Positions 25,363 through 35,044 of a DNA stretch of 64,000 nt are shown piece by piece. Each line of letters begins with the position of its first letter. Within the stretch, counting starts at the first letter, position 1. The DNA lies in the NCBI RefSeq assembly GCF_014203355.1, contig NZ_JACHIR010000001.1:2420038-2484037 (forward strand), in the 5' to 3' direction. Both the position numbers and the translations under genes were made by a program. This stretch comes from Kutzneria kofuensis. Lineage in GTDB: Bacteria; Actinomycetota; Actinomycetes; Mycobacteriales; Pseudonocardiaceae. The notes beneath the pieces are model-generated. The model was not told the DNA's origin and did no database searches. It saw nothing but the letters and a program-made list of their open reading frames with translations.

Positions 25363-26207
25363 CCACCAGGAACACCGGCTGGGCCATCGCGGTCACCGGC
25401 CTGCTGACCGTCGTCGCGCTCTACTTCCTGGTGCCCGTCTACTGGGTCGTCGTCGCCGCGACGAAGTCCTCCGGGGACCTGTTCACCACGCCCGGCTTCT
25501 GGTTCGGGCACACCGTGGAGCTGTGGAACAACGTGGTGCAGGTGTTCACCGCGTCCGACCACATCTACCTGCGCTGGCTGCTGAACAGCGTGATCTACGC
25601 GGGCGGCGGCGCGCTGGTCGCCACCTATCTGGCCGCCGCCGGCGGCTACGCCCTGGCCAAGTACGAGTTCCGCGGCCGCAACCTGGTGTTCGGCACCGTG
25701 CTCGGCGGCGTGCTGGTGCCCAGCACGGCGACCGCGCTGCCGCTGTTCCTGCTGTTCAGCAAGCTCGGGCTGACCAACACGTACTGGGGCGTGCTGCTGC
25801 CGGCGATGGTGTCGCCGTTCGGCCTGTACCTGTGCCGGATCTACGCCGCCGCGACCGTCGACGACTCGGTGCTGGAGTCGGGCCGGCTGGACGGCGCCGG
25901 CGAGCTGCGCATCTTCCACTCGCTGGTGCTGCGCAGCATGGCGCCCGCCCTGGTCACCGTGTTCCTGTTCCAGCTGGTGGGCATCTGGAACAACTTCCTG
26001 CTGCCGCTGATCATGCTGGCCGACGACAAGCTGTACCCGATCACGCTGGGGCTCAACGCCTGGCGCAGCCAGGTCGACCGGTCGCCCGAGTTCTACCCGC
26101 TGACCATCGGCGGCCTGCTGGTGTCGGTGATCCCGCTCGGCATCGCCATGGTCGTCCTGCAGCGGTACTGGCGCGGCGGCCTCACCGATGGTTCGGTGAA
26201 GGGTTAA
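25359..26207 (+). CDS. Sugar ABC transporter permease 2 (MalG-like)
   Basis: This 282-residue permease has six TM segments. The EAA-type coupling loop reads SVLESGRLDGAGELRIFHSLVLRSMAPAL. The first helix (VVALYFLVPVYWVVVAATK) is typical for MalG-type partners. ATG at 25359 overlaps the preceding stop by 4 nt, and the stop is 3 nt before the GH2 gene, so four genes are translated in sequence. It forms the heterodimeric channel with the preceding permease. Confidence 0.92.
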   Translation: MTTRNTGWAIAVTGLLTVVALYFLVPVYWVVVAATKSSGDLFTTPGFWFGHTVELWNNVVQVFTASDHIYLRWLLNSVIYAGGGALVATYLAAAGGYALAKYEFRGRNLVFGTVLGGVLVPSTATALPLFLLFSKLGLTNTYWGVLLPAMVSPFGLYLCRIYAAATVDDSVLESGRLDGAGELRIFHSLVLRSMAPALVTVFLFQLVGIWNNFLLPLIMLADDKLYPITLGLNAWRSQVDRSPEFYPLTIGGLLVSVIPLGIAMVVLQRYWRGGLTDGSVKG

Positions 26208-29018
<2,811 letters not shown>

Positions 29019-29024
29019 CGTTCG

Positions 29025-29067
29025 GAAAGGACCATTCCACACGTTCAACGTCAGGAATGGTCCTTTC
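29025..29067. repeat. 43-nt palindromic element, copy A (after the GH2 gene)
   Basis: Arms of 21 bp (two mismatches) surround a single central C. The central nine bases are CGTTCAACG. The element starts 6 nt after the GH2 stop codon and probably terminates that operon. Two further elements of the same length and core occur at 34997 and 48552. Confidence 0.8.
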
Positions 29068-29081
29068 ATGGCGGTCCGGGT

Positions 29082-29126
29082 GGAACGGGCCGTTCCTCGA
29101 TCCCGAGTCGAGGAACGGCCCGTTCC
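29082..29126. terminator. Hairpin terminator of the minus-strand ThiF/YcaO-like gene
   Basis: Perfect 19-bp arms (29082-29100 and 29108-29126) with a 7-nt loop lie directly after the minus-strand stop at 29128. The two convergent genes thus have separate terminators. Confidence 0.8.
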
Positions 29127-29127
29127 G

Positions 29128-30495
29128 TCAGGGCAACAGCACGATCTGCGTCACGAACGGAAGCAGTCGGGCCGCCGCCGGGTCCGCGTCCAGCGGCACC
29201 GCGACCGGAGTGCACCCGGTCTCCGCCGCCAGCATCTTCGCCAGCGCGTCCACATCGGACGGTGTCGTCTCGTCGGCCCAGCGCCGCACCGGCGCCATCG
29301 GATCCCGGCGCCGCTCGCAGTGCGCCTGGAGCCCCGCCGCGACGGCGTCGTTCCAGCACAGGCCGGCCGCGGCGCCCACCTCCGCGTGCGGCCCCTGCTG
29401 GTCCAGCCACACCCGTCGACGGCCGCCCGTGATCAGGTCCGTGCCCCACGTCCAGCCGCGTCCCGCCGCCAGCGCGCCGTAGCTTGCCATCGCCGCAAGC
29501 ACGGCACGCACCTTCGCGGTCTGCGGGTCGCTCGCCCAGCCCACGACCCGGTGGGCCGGCCACCTCCGCCGTGGATCCGCGACCGTTGCCCAGCTGACGA
29601 CGCCGGCCTGCTCGACGGCGGAGAGCAGGCCGACGTACGGGTCCACGAACGCCGGCAACCGGTCCAGCAGCGCCGCCGGCCCCACCGGCTCGGCCGACGG
29701 CGCCTCCGCCACCGGCCCGCCCCACTGGTAGCGGTGCTCGGTGATCTCCAGCGAGTCGAGGTCCAGCCTCAGCAGCGTCGGCTTCGCGGCTTGAGAAGCG
29801 CCGGTGAGGTAACGGAAGGCGGTCAACGCCACCTGCGTCCCGATCAGCGCCGCCGTGACCCCGCCCAGCGCCGCCCCCGACGCGGCACTGGCCGGCGGAG
29901 CCGCCGACGGATCGGTCTCGGCGACCGGCACTTCGGGCTCGTTCCCGGCCATCCCGGCGGCGAGCGCCACGCCCGGCACGCGCTTCGGCAACCGGCCGGC
30001 GGTCGGCGCCACCGGCTTCTCCTCCGGAACCAGCCGGCGCCAGGCCGCCTCGACGGACCGGCCGCCCGCCGTGTGCACCGGCGTCATCCAGGCATCCCGC
30101 CCCCGCACGAACACCTGGGTCAACGACACGTTCTCCGCCCGGCAGCGCCGACACATGTCAATCAACTCGCCGATATCGGACGATACGTGCACGACCAGAT
30201 CGGTCTCGGCGAGATGCGCGCCGATTCGGTCGACGGAATCGGTCAAGACGTGTTGGAATTCGTCGCGCAATGCGTATTCGGGCACGGTGTCGGTGAACAC
30301 GCGGGTGCGCCGCCAGCCGGAGCCGACGCCGGCCCGCAGCACGGCGCCGAGCACCGGCCCGTCGCCGACAACGGCGACCCGCGCCTGACGCAGCCGGTAG
30401 AACCCCTGCTCAGCGGGGGCAATCTCGATCTCGGAGCGGTATTCGACGGCCTCGGCGGCGGTGAGGCCGGTGATGGTCCCGGTGCACTGGCTCAC
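29128..30495 (-). CDS. Orphan protein with ThiF-like and YcaO-like halves (TOMM maturation-like)
   Basis: This is a 455-residue protein. The N-terminal half resembles the ThiF/E1-like domain of bacteriocin cyclodehydratases: RLRQARVAVVGDGPVLGAVLRAG near residue 35, VHVSSDIGELIDMCRRC, VFVRGRDAWMTPVH, then AALIGTQVALTAFRYLTG. A Pro/Ala-rich insert separates it from a C-terminal half resembling the start of a YcaO domain: AFVDPYVGLLSAVEQAG, SDPQTAKVRAVLAAMASYGAL, WNDAVAAGLQAHCER. The YcaO part stops early, before the ATP-binding end of full-length enzymes. The zinc cysteines of ThiF proteins are not evident. Heterocycle formation in a peptide is therefore only a possibility; a substrate-presenting or degenerate role is as likely. 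The GTG start is followed by no partner gene on its strand. Confidence 0.6.
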   Translation of the reverse strand: MSQCTGTITGLTAAEAVEYRSEIEIAPAEQGFYRLRQARVAVVGDGPVLGAVLRAGVGSGWRRTRVFTDTVPEYALRDEFQHVLTDSVDRIGAHLAETDLVVHVSSDIGELIDMCRRCRAENVSLTQVFVRGRDAWMTPVHTAGGRSVEAAWRRLVPEEKPVAPTAGRLPKRVPGVALAAGMAGNEPEVPVAETDPSAAPPASAASGAALGGVTAALIGTQVALTAFRYLTGASQAAKPTLLRLDLDSLEITEHRYQWGGPVAEAPSAEPVGPAALLDRLPAFVDPYVGLLSAVEQAGVVSWATVADPRRRWPAHRVVGWASDPQTAKVRAVLAAMASYGALAAGRGWTWGTDLITGGRRRVWLDQQGPHAEVGAAAGLCWNDAVAAGLQAHCERRRDPMAPVRRWADETTPSDVDALAKMLAAETGCTPVAVPLDADPAAARLLPFVTQIVLLP

Positions 30496-30559
30496 GACGG
30501 CTCACCGCGCCGCGCCGCGGCCGACACGCCGCACCAGGGATGAATGGAAGGTAAACACC

Positions 30560-30673
30560 GTGCGGTTCGCACCCTTTTGCGGTCGCCGGCCCGAATTGAC
30601 GGCAGCGGCCATCGCTACACCCGACATGAAATGCCTCGATTCGACGTGGTTTCCCCCCGAACGCAGACTGTAG
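30560..30673 (+). CDS. Candidate small peptide ORF (37 aa), divergent from the ThiF/YcaO-like gene
   Basis: GTG at 30560 is preceded by GGAAGG 8 nt upstream, an excellent ribosome site, and opens 37 codons. The peptide starts MRFAPFCGRRPEL and ends CLDSTWFPPERRL, with two Cys, several Thr/Ser and a Trp-Phe-Pro-Pro segment. Third-position GC (about two thirds) is lower than in neighbouring genes, so normal coding bias is absent, as is common for peptide precursors or for non-coding DNA. Its divergent position 64 bp from the maturation-like gene makes a substrate peptide conceivable. This is speculative. Confidence 0.3.
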   Translation: MRFAPFCGRRPELTAAAIATPDMKCLDSTWFPPERRL

Positions 30674-30753
30674 GCATTTCATTCCGGCGATGATCGCGCC
30701 GCCGTCCGGTCGTCCGTCGAAGGTGACACGAACTCACGGTTTCGTGGCGGGGA

Positions 30754-31020
30754 TCACAGGCCGTCGACCAGTGCGCGCACCTCAGGATCGCGCACCTCGA
30801 ACACGTCCAGCACGCCGATGCGAACCAGTGCGGGCTTCAGCTCCCGCAGCTGCCGCACGATCGTCTCCCACCGAGGGTCGCTCGGTTCCACCTCGGCCAG
30901 CGCGCGCACGTTGCCGATGAACGCGGCGACCGACCCCTTGCGCACGTACTCGCCGCCGAATTCGGTGCCCTCCGCGCCGTCGGGCAGCACATCCTCCGGC
31001 TTCACAACGTTGCCTGCCAT
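30754..31020 (-). CDS. Small protein (88 aa) of unknown function
   Basis: ATG at 31020 follows GAGGAGGAAG, a strong ribosome site, supporting a real gene. The product begins MAGNVVKPEDVLPDGAEG and contains EYVRKGSVAAFIGNVRALAE and RQLRELKPALVRIGVLDVFEV. It is soluble, acidic-to-neutral, with helical character and no cysteine. I do not recognise the family. It lies on the same strand as the ThiF/YcaO-like gene, 258 bp upstream of it. Its own upstream region holds several palindromes shared with the divergent DUF4436 gene. Confidence 0.7.
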   Translation of the reverse strand: MAGNVVKPEDVLPDGAEGTEFGGEYVRKGSVAAFIGNVRALAEVEPSDPRWETIVRQLRELKPALVRIGVLDVFEVRDPEVRALVDGL

Positions 31021-31041
31021 GACTTCCTCCTCGAACCGACT

Positions 31042-31096
31042 TGCGTGCTTCCTGCACGCATCAGCAACGGTAGCCACCATACGTGCAGTTTGCACG
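31042..31096. promoter_or_regulatory. Two CGTGC-N5-GCACG palindromes
   Basis: CGTGC-TTCCT-GCACG (31044-31058, extended to TGCGTGC/GCACGCA) and CGTGC-AGTTT-GCACG (31082-31096) share the same half-sites and spacing, 38 bp apart. They lie between the 88-aa gene and the DUF4436 gene. Two equal copies suggest a dimeric regulator binding both. Confidence 0.5.
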
Positions 31097-31123
31097 CTTT
31101 TCTCGGGTGAGCCATGTCACGTA

Positions 31124-31138
31124 TCTGGACCGTCCAGA
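31124..31138. promoter_or_regulatory. Palindrome TCTGGAC-C-GTCCAGA
   Basis: Perfect 7-bp arms around one base resemble TetR-family operators. It is 149 bp upstream of the DUF4436 start. A candidate -35 box TTGACT (31179) and a further small inverted repeat GGACA-N4-TGTCC (31189-31202) follow it. Confidence 0.45.
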
Positions 31139-31286
31139 AGGGACGGGCAAAGCGAATTGCCCGCGAATTCAAGCCTCCTTGACTTTCCGGACACGCCTGT
31201 CCACGATCCACACCGAATTCGCCGCGCTCCCCGGATATTTCGGTCAGCTCTCGCGGTGGCGCGCGGTCTCACAACGGAAGGTGGAC

Positions 31287-32162
31287 ATGAGCGAGGAATC
31301 GGCGGCCAAGCCGCGTCGGCGTTGGCTGTGGGTGGTGGCGCCGGCGGCGATCGCGATCATCGTCACGGCGGCCAGCCTGAGCGTCTACCTCACGGAACGC
31401 GCGCAGAGCCAGTCCCAGGAGACGCTCGGCGACGCGAGCCGCAACGACCGCGTGGACGTGCTGTTCTACGTGCAGAAACTGGACCCGGTCACGCAGACCC
31501 TGACCGCCCAGGTGTCGGTGGATCCCAAGGGCCGCTTCGCCGACGCGGACGGCTTCCCGGCCAAGGACATCGTCCTGCACCAGGACGCGGTCAAGGGCGA
31601 CACGCTGACGTTCAAGGCCGGCAAGAACCCGACGATCAACGACGTGCAGGTGCTGCTGTCCGACGGCATCATCACCGACTACCCGTTCGACAGCTACGGC
31701 GTCGACTTCGCCTTCTACGCCGAGTCCGCGGGCGAAACCGCGCCGCTCGCGGTCACCTTCGCCAGCGGCGACACCTTCTTCGCGATCCACCCGCGCGACA
31801 CGAAGACCGACGACGGCGTGCTGACCTTCTCGGCGGACACCAGCCGAACCGTCGGAATGTTCGCGTTCGCCCTGTTCATCATGCTGTTCATGTGGTGCCT
31901 GAGCATCGCCGCGGTGATCGCCGCGACCTTCGCCATCGCCGGCCGGCACGGCCTGCTGTGGCCGTCCATGAGCTTCATGGGCGCGTTGCTGTTCGCCCTG
32001 GTGCCGCTGCGCAACGCGGTGCCCGGCTCGCCGCCGATCGGCTCGGTCGTCGACTTCGCCGCGTTCTTCATCGCCGAGGGGCTGATCTCGCTGTCGCTGA
32101 TCTGCACGGTGGTCGTCGGCTACCGGGTGGAACTGCGCAAGAAGGCGGAAGCGGCCGCCTAG
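31287..32162 (+). CDS. DUF4436 membrane protein
   Basis: This 291-residue protein has one N-terminal TM helix (residues about 13-35), an extracytoplasmic beta-rich domain of about 150 residues (VLFYVQKLDPVTQTLTAQVSVDP, SYGVDFAFYAESAGETAPLAVTF), and three C-terminal TM helices. These features match DUF4436, an actinobacterial family of unknown function. ATG at 31287 has GGAAGG 6 nt upstream; the frame extends further but without signals. Its stop overlaps the convergent FadD gene by 4 nt. The upstream region carries several operator-like palindromes, so expression is probably regulated. Confidence 0.82.
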   Translation: MSEESAAKPRRRWLWVVAPAAIAIIVTAASLSVYLTERAQSQSQETLGDASRNDRVDVLFYVQKLDPVTQTLTAQVSVDPKGRFADADGFPAKDIVLHQDAVKGDTLTFKAGKNPTINDVQVLLSDGIITDYPFDSYGVDFAFYAESAGETAPLAVTFASGDTFFAIHPRDTKTDDGVLTFSADTSRTVGMFAFALFIMLFMWCLSIAAVIAATFAIAGRHGLLWPSMSFMGALLFALVPLRNAVPGSPPIGSVVDFAAFFIAEGLISLSLICTVVVGYRVELRKKAEAAA

Positions 32163-33976
32163 ACGCGGATCCGCCCGGCGGCGACCTCGTCCGGGTACCC
32201 GTCGTAGGCCGGCACGTAGCCGGTCTCGCGGTCCGCGAGCACGTGCACGGGGCCGCCGCCGGTGTAGCCCTCCTCGCGCAGCGCGACCTTGCGGCTCTTG
32301 AACGTGGACGTCTGCTCGACCTCGTCGATCACCCTGAGGAACAGGGGAATCGCGTAGCCGGGCAGGCGATCCGCGAGGTGCCGGGCCAGGCCCCGCCCGT
32401 CGAGTTCGGCGCCGTCGGTGAGCTTGACCGCCGCCATGCCGGCGCGGCCGTCGGCCCCGGGCACCTCGACGCCGTACACCACGGCCTGCTCGATCGCCGG
32501 CCACTCGTCCAGCGCCGCCTCCACCTCGGTGGTGGCCACGTTCTCGCCCTTCCACCGGAACGTGTCGCCGAGCCGGTCCACGAAGGCCACGTGGTTCCAG
32601 CCCTGGTCGCGAACCAGGTCGCCGGTGTTGAACCAGCAGTCGCCGCGGCGGAAACCGTTGCGCACCAACTTCTTCTCGGTCGCCTCGGCGTCGGTGTAGC
32701 CGTCGAACGGGGCGCGGTCGGTGACCTTGGTGATCAGCAGGCCGACCTGGCCGGCGCCGACCCGGCGCAGCCGGCCGTCGGCGTCCCGGGCCGGCTGGCC
32801 GGTGTCGGCGTCGAAGGCGACGACCGCGAACGGCAGCGGGCACATGCCGGCGGTGCGTTCGAGGTTGAAGGCGTTGATGAAGGCCAGGTTGCACTCGCTG
32901 GCGCCGTAGAACTCCGCGACCCGGCCGATGCCGAAGCGCCGGGTGAACTCGTCCCAGATCTCCGGCCGCAGCCCGTTGCCGACCACGACCCGCACGCGGT
33001 GCGTGCGCTCGCCTGCCCGCACCGGCTGGTTGAGCAGGTACCGGCAGAGCTCGCCGATGTAGCAGAACGCGGTGGCGCGGGTGCGCTCGATGTCGTCCCA
33101 GAACCTCGACGCGGAGAAGTTCCGCCCCAGCGCCAAAGTCGCGCCGGCGCCGAGCACCGACGACAGCGACACCGTCAGCGCGTTGTTGTGGTACAGGGGA
33201 AGGCAGCAGTACAGCGTGTCGCCCGAGGTCAGCCGTACGCCGAGGTGACCGAGGCCGGTCATCGCCTTGAGCCACCGGAAATGGCTCATCGAGCTGGCCT
33301 TGGGCAGCCCGGTGGTGCCGGAGGTGAAGACGTAGAACGCCTTGTCCCGGGCGTGGATCAGCGTGGTCTGCACGGGGTCGTGGTCGTCGGCGCTGATCGC
33401 CGCCTCGTCCATGTCCGGGTAGCCGTGCATCGCGTCGTCGCCGTCGGGCAGGCAGAGCACCGTGCCACGGATCTCCTTGGCCGGCAGGGATTCCAGCGCC
33501 TCGCGGCATTCGCTGCCGACGATCAGCACCGTGCTGTCGAGCAGTTTTTGGCTGTGGTTCAGCACTTCGCCGCGCTGGTGGTGGTTGAGCATGCCGGCGG
33601 TGGCGCCGAGCTTGGCCACCGCGAGCACGGCGAGCAGCGTCTCCGGCCGGTTCCCCGCCAGGATGCCGACCGTGCTGCCGGGGCGCACGCCGTGGCTGTT
33701 CAGCACGGCGGCGTACCGGTTCACCCAGAGATTGGCCTGCCCGTAGGACAACTCGGTGTCCTCGAAGCGCAGGAACGGCCGCTCCGGGTGGCGGTGCGCG
33801 GCACGCTGGAACACGTGGCCGACCGAGTCGCGGCTGGTCGGGCCGATGGTGGCCAGCCCGATCGCGCCGTGCAGCAGGCTGGGCACGTCCAGCGCCATGC
33901 CGGGCAGCGCCCGTATCACGTCGGCCAGGCCGATCCGGTGCGCCGCCGACTGCTCTGTCGCGTTCATCAAGGCCAT
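32159..33976 (-). CDS. Long-chain fatty-acid-CoA ligase (FadD6-like)
   Basis: This is a 605-residue acyl-activating enzyme of the ANL superfamily. Motif A3 is YVFTSGTTGLPKASSMSH in the middle third. Also present are FYGASECN, the GDCWFNTGDLVRDQGW segment with the conserved Asp, DRLGDTFRWKGENVAT, and the C-terminal lysine region STFKSRKVALREEGY. The DTFRWKGENV and RNGFRRGDCWF signatures match the FadD6/FATP very-long-chain branch. It makes acyl-CoA from fatty acids and may also aid their uptake. It lies immediately downstream of the mce operon end on the same strand. A perfect palindromic operator abuts its start, so it is separately regulated and probably leaderless. Confidence 0.9.
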   Translation of the reverse strand: MALMNATEQSAAHRIGLADVIRALPGMALDVPSLLHGAIGLATIGPTSRDSVGHVFQRAAHRHPERPFLRFEDTELSYGQANLWVNRYAAVLNSHGVRPGSTVGILAGNRPETLLAVLAVAKLGATAGMLNHHQRGEVLNHSQKLLDSTVLIVGSECREALESLPAKEIRGTVLCLPDGDDAMHGYPDMDEAAISADDHDPVQTTLIHARDKAFYVFTSGTTGLPKASSMSHFRWLKAMTGLGHLGVRLTSGDTLYCCLPLYHNNALTVSLSSVLGAGATLALGRNFSASRFWDDIERTRATAFCYIGELCRYLLNQPVRAGERTHRVRVVVGNGLRPEIWDEFTRRFGIGRVAEFYGASECNLAFINAFNLERTAGMCPLPFAVVAFDADTGQPARDADGRLRRVGAGQVGLLITKVTDRAPFDGYTDAEATEKKLVRNGFRRGDCWFNTGDLVRDQGWNHVAFVDRLGDTFRWKGENVATTEVEAALDEWPAIEQAVVYGVEVPGADGRAGMAAVKLTDGAELDGRGLARHLADRLPGYAIPLFLRVIDEVEQTSTFKSRKVALREEGYTGGGPVHVLADRETGYVPAYDGYPDEVAAGRIRV

Positions 33977-33978
33977 GC

Positions 33979-33994
33979 TACCGACCGGTCGGTA
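33979..33994. promoter_or_regulatory. Perfect palindrome TACCGACCGGTCGGTA at the fadD start
   Basis: This 16-bp perfect palindrome is of the type bound by TetR-family lipid regulators. It ends 2 bp upstream of the ATG at 33976, where it would cover the transcription start or -10 region of a leaderless message. The cognate repressor is not in this window. Confidence 0.7.
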
Positions 33995-34010
33995 TCCGGA
34001 CAACGGTCCG

Positions 34011-34499
34011 CTACCGCGTGCGCAGGTCGGTGATCACCCAGTTGTCGCCCTGGCGCTGGGCCGTCACGGTGAGTTCGGCGGCGGCCAGGCTGCTCTGGTT
34101 GTTGTCGCCACGGGTCGCCGACTGGTCGAGGAACACCAGCAGCTGCGCGTGATCACCCTGCAGCATCGTCACGCCGCTGTACACGACCTTGGTGGTGAGC
34201 ATCAGCTTCTGCGCCGGCGCCTGCTGCTTGACCTGCGCGAACAGATCGTCGTACTGGCTTTCGGCGTTGCCCTTGAGGGTCTGCTTCGCGGCCTGCTCGG
34301 TCGCCGCCGTGTTGTCGTACCGATAGGAGAACACCTTGCCCAGCGCGGCATTCACGTCGCCGAGAACCTTGCTGGTGGCCGCCGGGTCGACCAGCGCCTG
34401 GTTGGCCGTGGCCGGGTCGTCCCAGAGGCTCGTCGCCTCGATGCGGAACCAGATTCCCAGCGACACCAAGGCGATCGTCGCCGCGACGAGCCACTTCAC
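34011..34499 (-). CDS. Mce-associated membrane protein (distal)
   Basis: This is a 162-residue protein with a single N-terminal TM helix (VKWLVAATIALVSLGIWF) and an extracytoplasmic SnoaL/NTF2-like domain (ALGKVFSYRYDNTAATEQAAKQTLKGNAESQYDDLF, LMLTTKVVYSGVTML, NWVITDLRT). This is the usual make-up of Mce-associated (Mas) proteins, which stabilise Mce complexes. GTG at 34499 overlaps the stop of the preceding gene by 4 nt. It is the last gene of the mce operon. Confidence 0.85.
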   Translation of the reverse strand: MKWLVAATIALVSLGIWFRIEATSLWDDPATANQALVDPAATSKVLGDVNAALGKVFSYRYDNTAATEQAAKQTLKGNAESQYDDLFAQVKQQAPAQKLMLTTKVVYSGVTMLQGDHAQLLVFLDQSATRGDNNQSSLAAAELTVTAQRQGDNWVITDLRTR

Positions 34500-34975
34500 G
34501 ACTGCACCTGCACGGGTGCGAGGGCGCTGACCTGCCAGCCGTTGGCGGTGCGGGTGAGGTCGGCCTGGAACCGGGTGCGTTTGGTGGTCTGCTGGCCGCC
34601 TTCCGGCGTGACGTCGAGCTGCACGGCGGCGATCAGCTTGGCGGTGCCGGCACGTTGGTCGAGCGCCGTCACGGCCGTGTCCATTACCTGTGCAGTGGTG
34701 ACGGTTTTGGCCTGTTCCAACTGTTTCCGGCTGTCCGCTCCGGTTTGCGCCAGTTGGTCGTGCAGCGTGCCGGTGGAGACGGCCAGCCAGGACCTGAGGC
34801 CGTCGTCGATCTTGCGGTAGTCCAGGGTGTTCAGCGTGGCGATGTCGTGCCGCGCGGCCTGCGTGACGGCCTGTCGGTCGAGCGCGAACAGCCTGGCGTC
34901 GTCGTGTGCGGCGCTCCACCACGACCACCCGCCCCACGCGGCGAACACCGCCGCCAGGATCACCACGATCTTCAT
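34496..34975 (-). CDS. Mce-associated membrane protein (proximal)
   Basis: This 159-residue protein has an N-terminal TM helix (MKIVVILAAVFAAWGGWSWW) followed by an NTF2-like extracytoplasmic domain: RHDIATLNTLDYRKIDDGLRSWLAVSTG, then AAVQLDVTPEGGQQTTKRTRFQADLTRTANGWQVSAL. It pairs with the next, coupled gene as a Mas duo. ATG at 34975 follows GGGAG. The 69-bp spacer to mceF contains the 43-nt palindrome, so its expression may be lower than that of the Mce genes. Confidence 0.85.
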   Translation of the reverse strand: MKIVVILAAVFAAWGGWSWWSAAHDDARLFALDRQAVTQAARHDIATLNTLDYRKIDDGLRSWLAVSTGTLHDQLAQTGADSRKQLEQAKTVTTAQVMDTAVTALDQRAGTAKLIAAVQLDVTPEGGQQTTKRTRFQADLTRTANGWQVSALAPVQVQS

Positions 34976-34996
34976 GTCGGCTCCCTGTTCTGTTCG

Positions 34997-35039
34997 GAAG
35001 GGGGCATTCCTGGCGTTGAACGCCAGGAATGCCCCCTTC
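34997..35039. repeat. 43-nt palindromic element, copy B (within the mce operon)
   Basis: Perfect 21-bp arms around one central base start 5 nt after the mceF stop codon. On the mce coding strand the core reads CGTTCAACG, the same as in copies A and C. A hairpin this strong should attenuate transcription into the two Mce-associated genes. Confidence 0.85.
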
Positions 35040-35044
35040 ACAAC

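Noticed and set aside
30502-30627. Minus-strand 41-codon ORF directly upstream of the ThiF/YcaO-like gene
   Set aside because: It has no ribosome site, its C terminus is a run of Arg/Gly/Ala from a GC-rich stretch, and it overlaps the better-supported 37-aa ORF on the other strand.
30410-30682. Minus-strand 90-codon Cys/Arg-rich ORF
   Set aside because: It overlaps the start of the ThiF/YcaO-like gene in another frame and its second half is a typical Arg-rich shadow. No ribosome site was seen.
30818-34033. A 1071-codon plus-strand open frame
   Set aside because: It runs through DUF4436 in another frame and antisense to fadD. It is a shadow of GC-rich codon usage.
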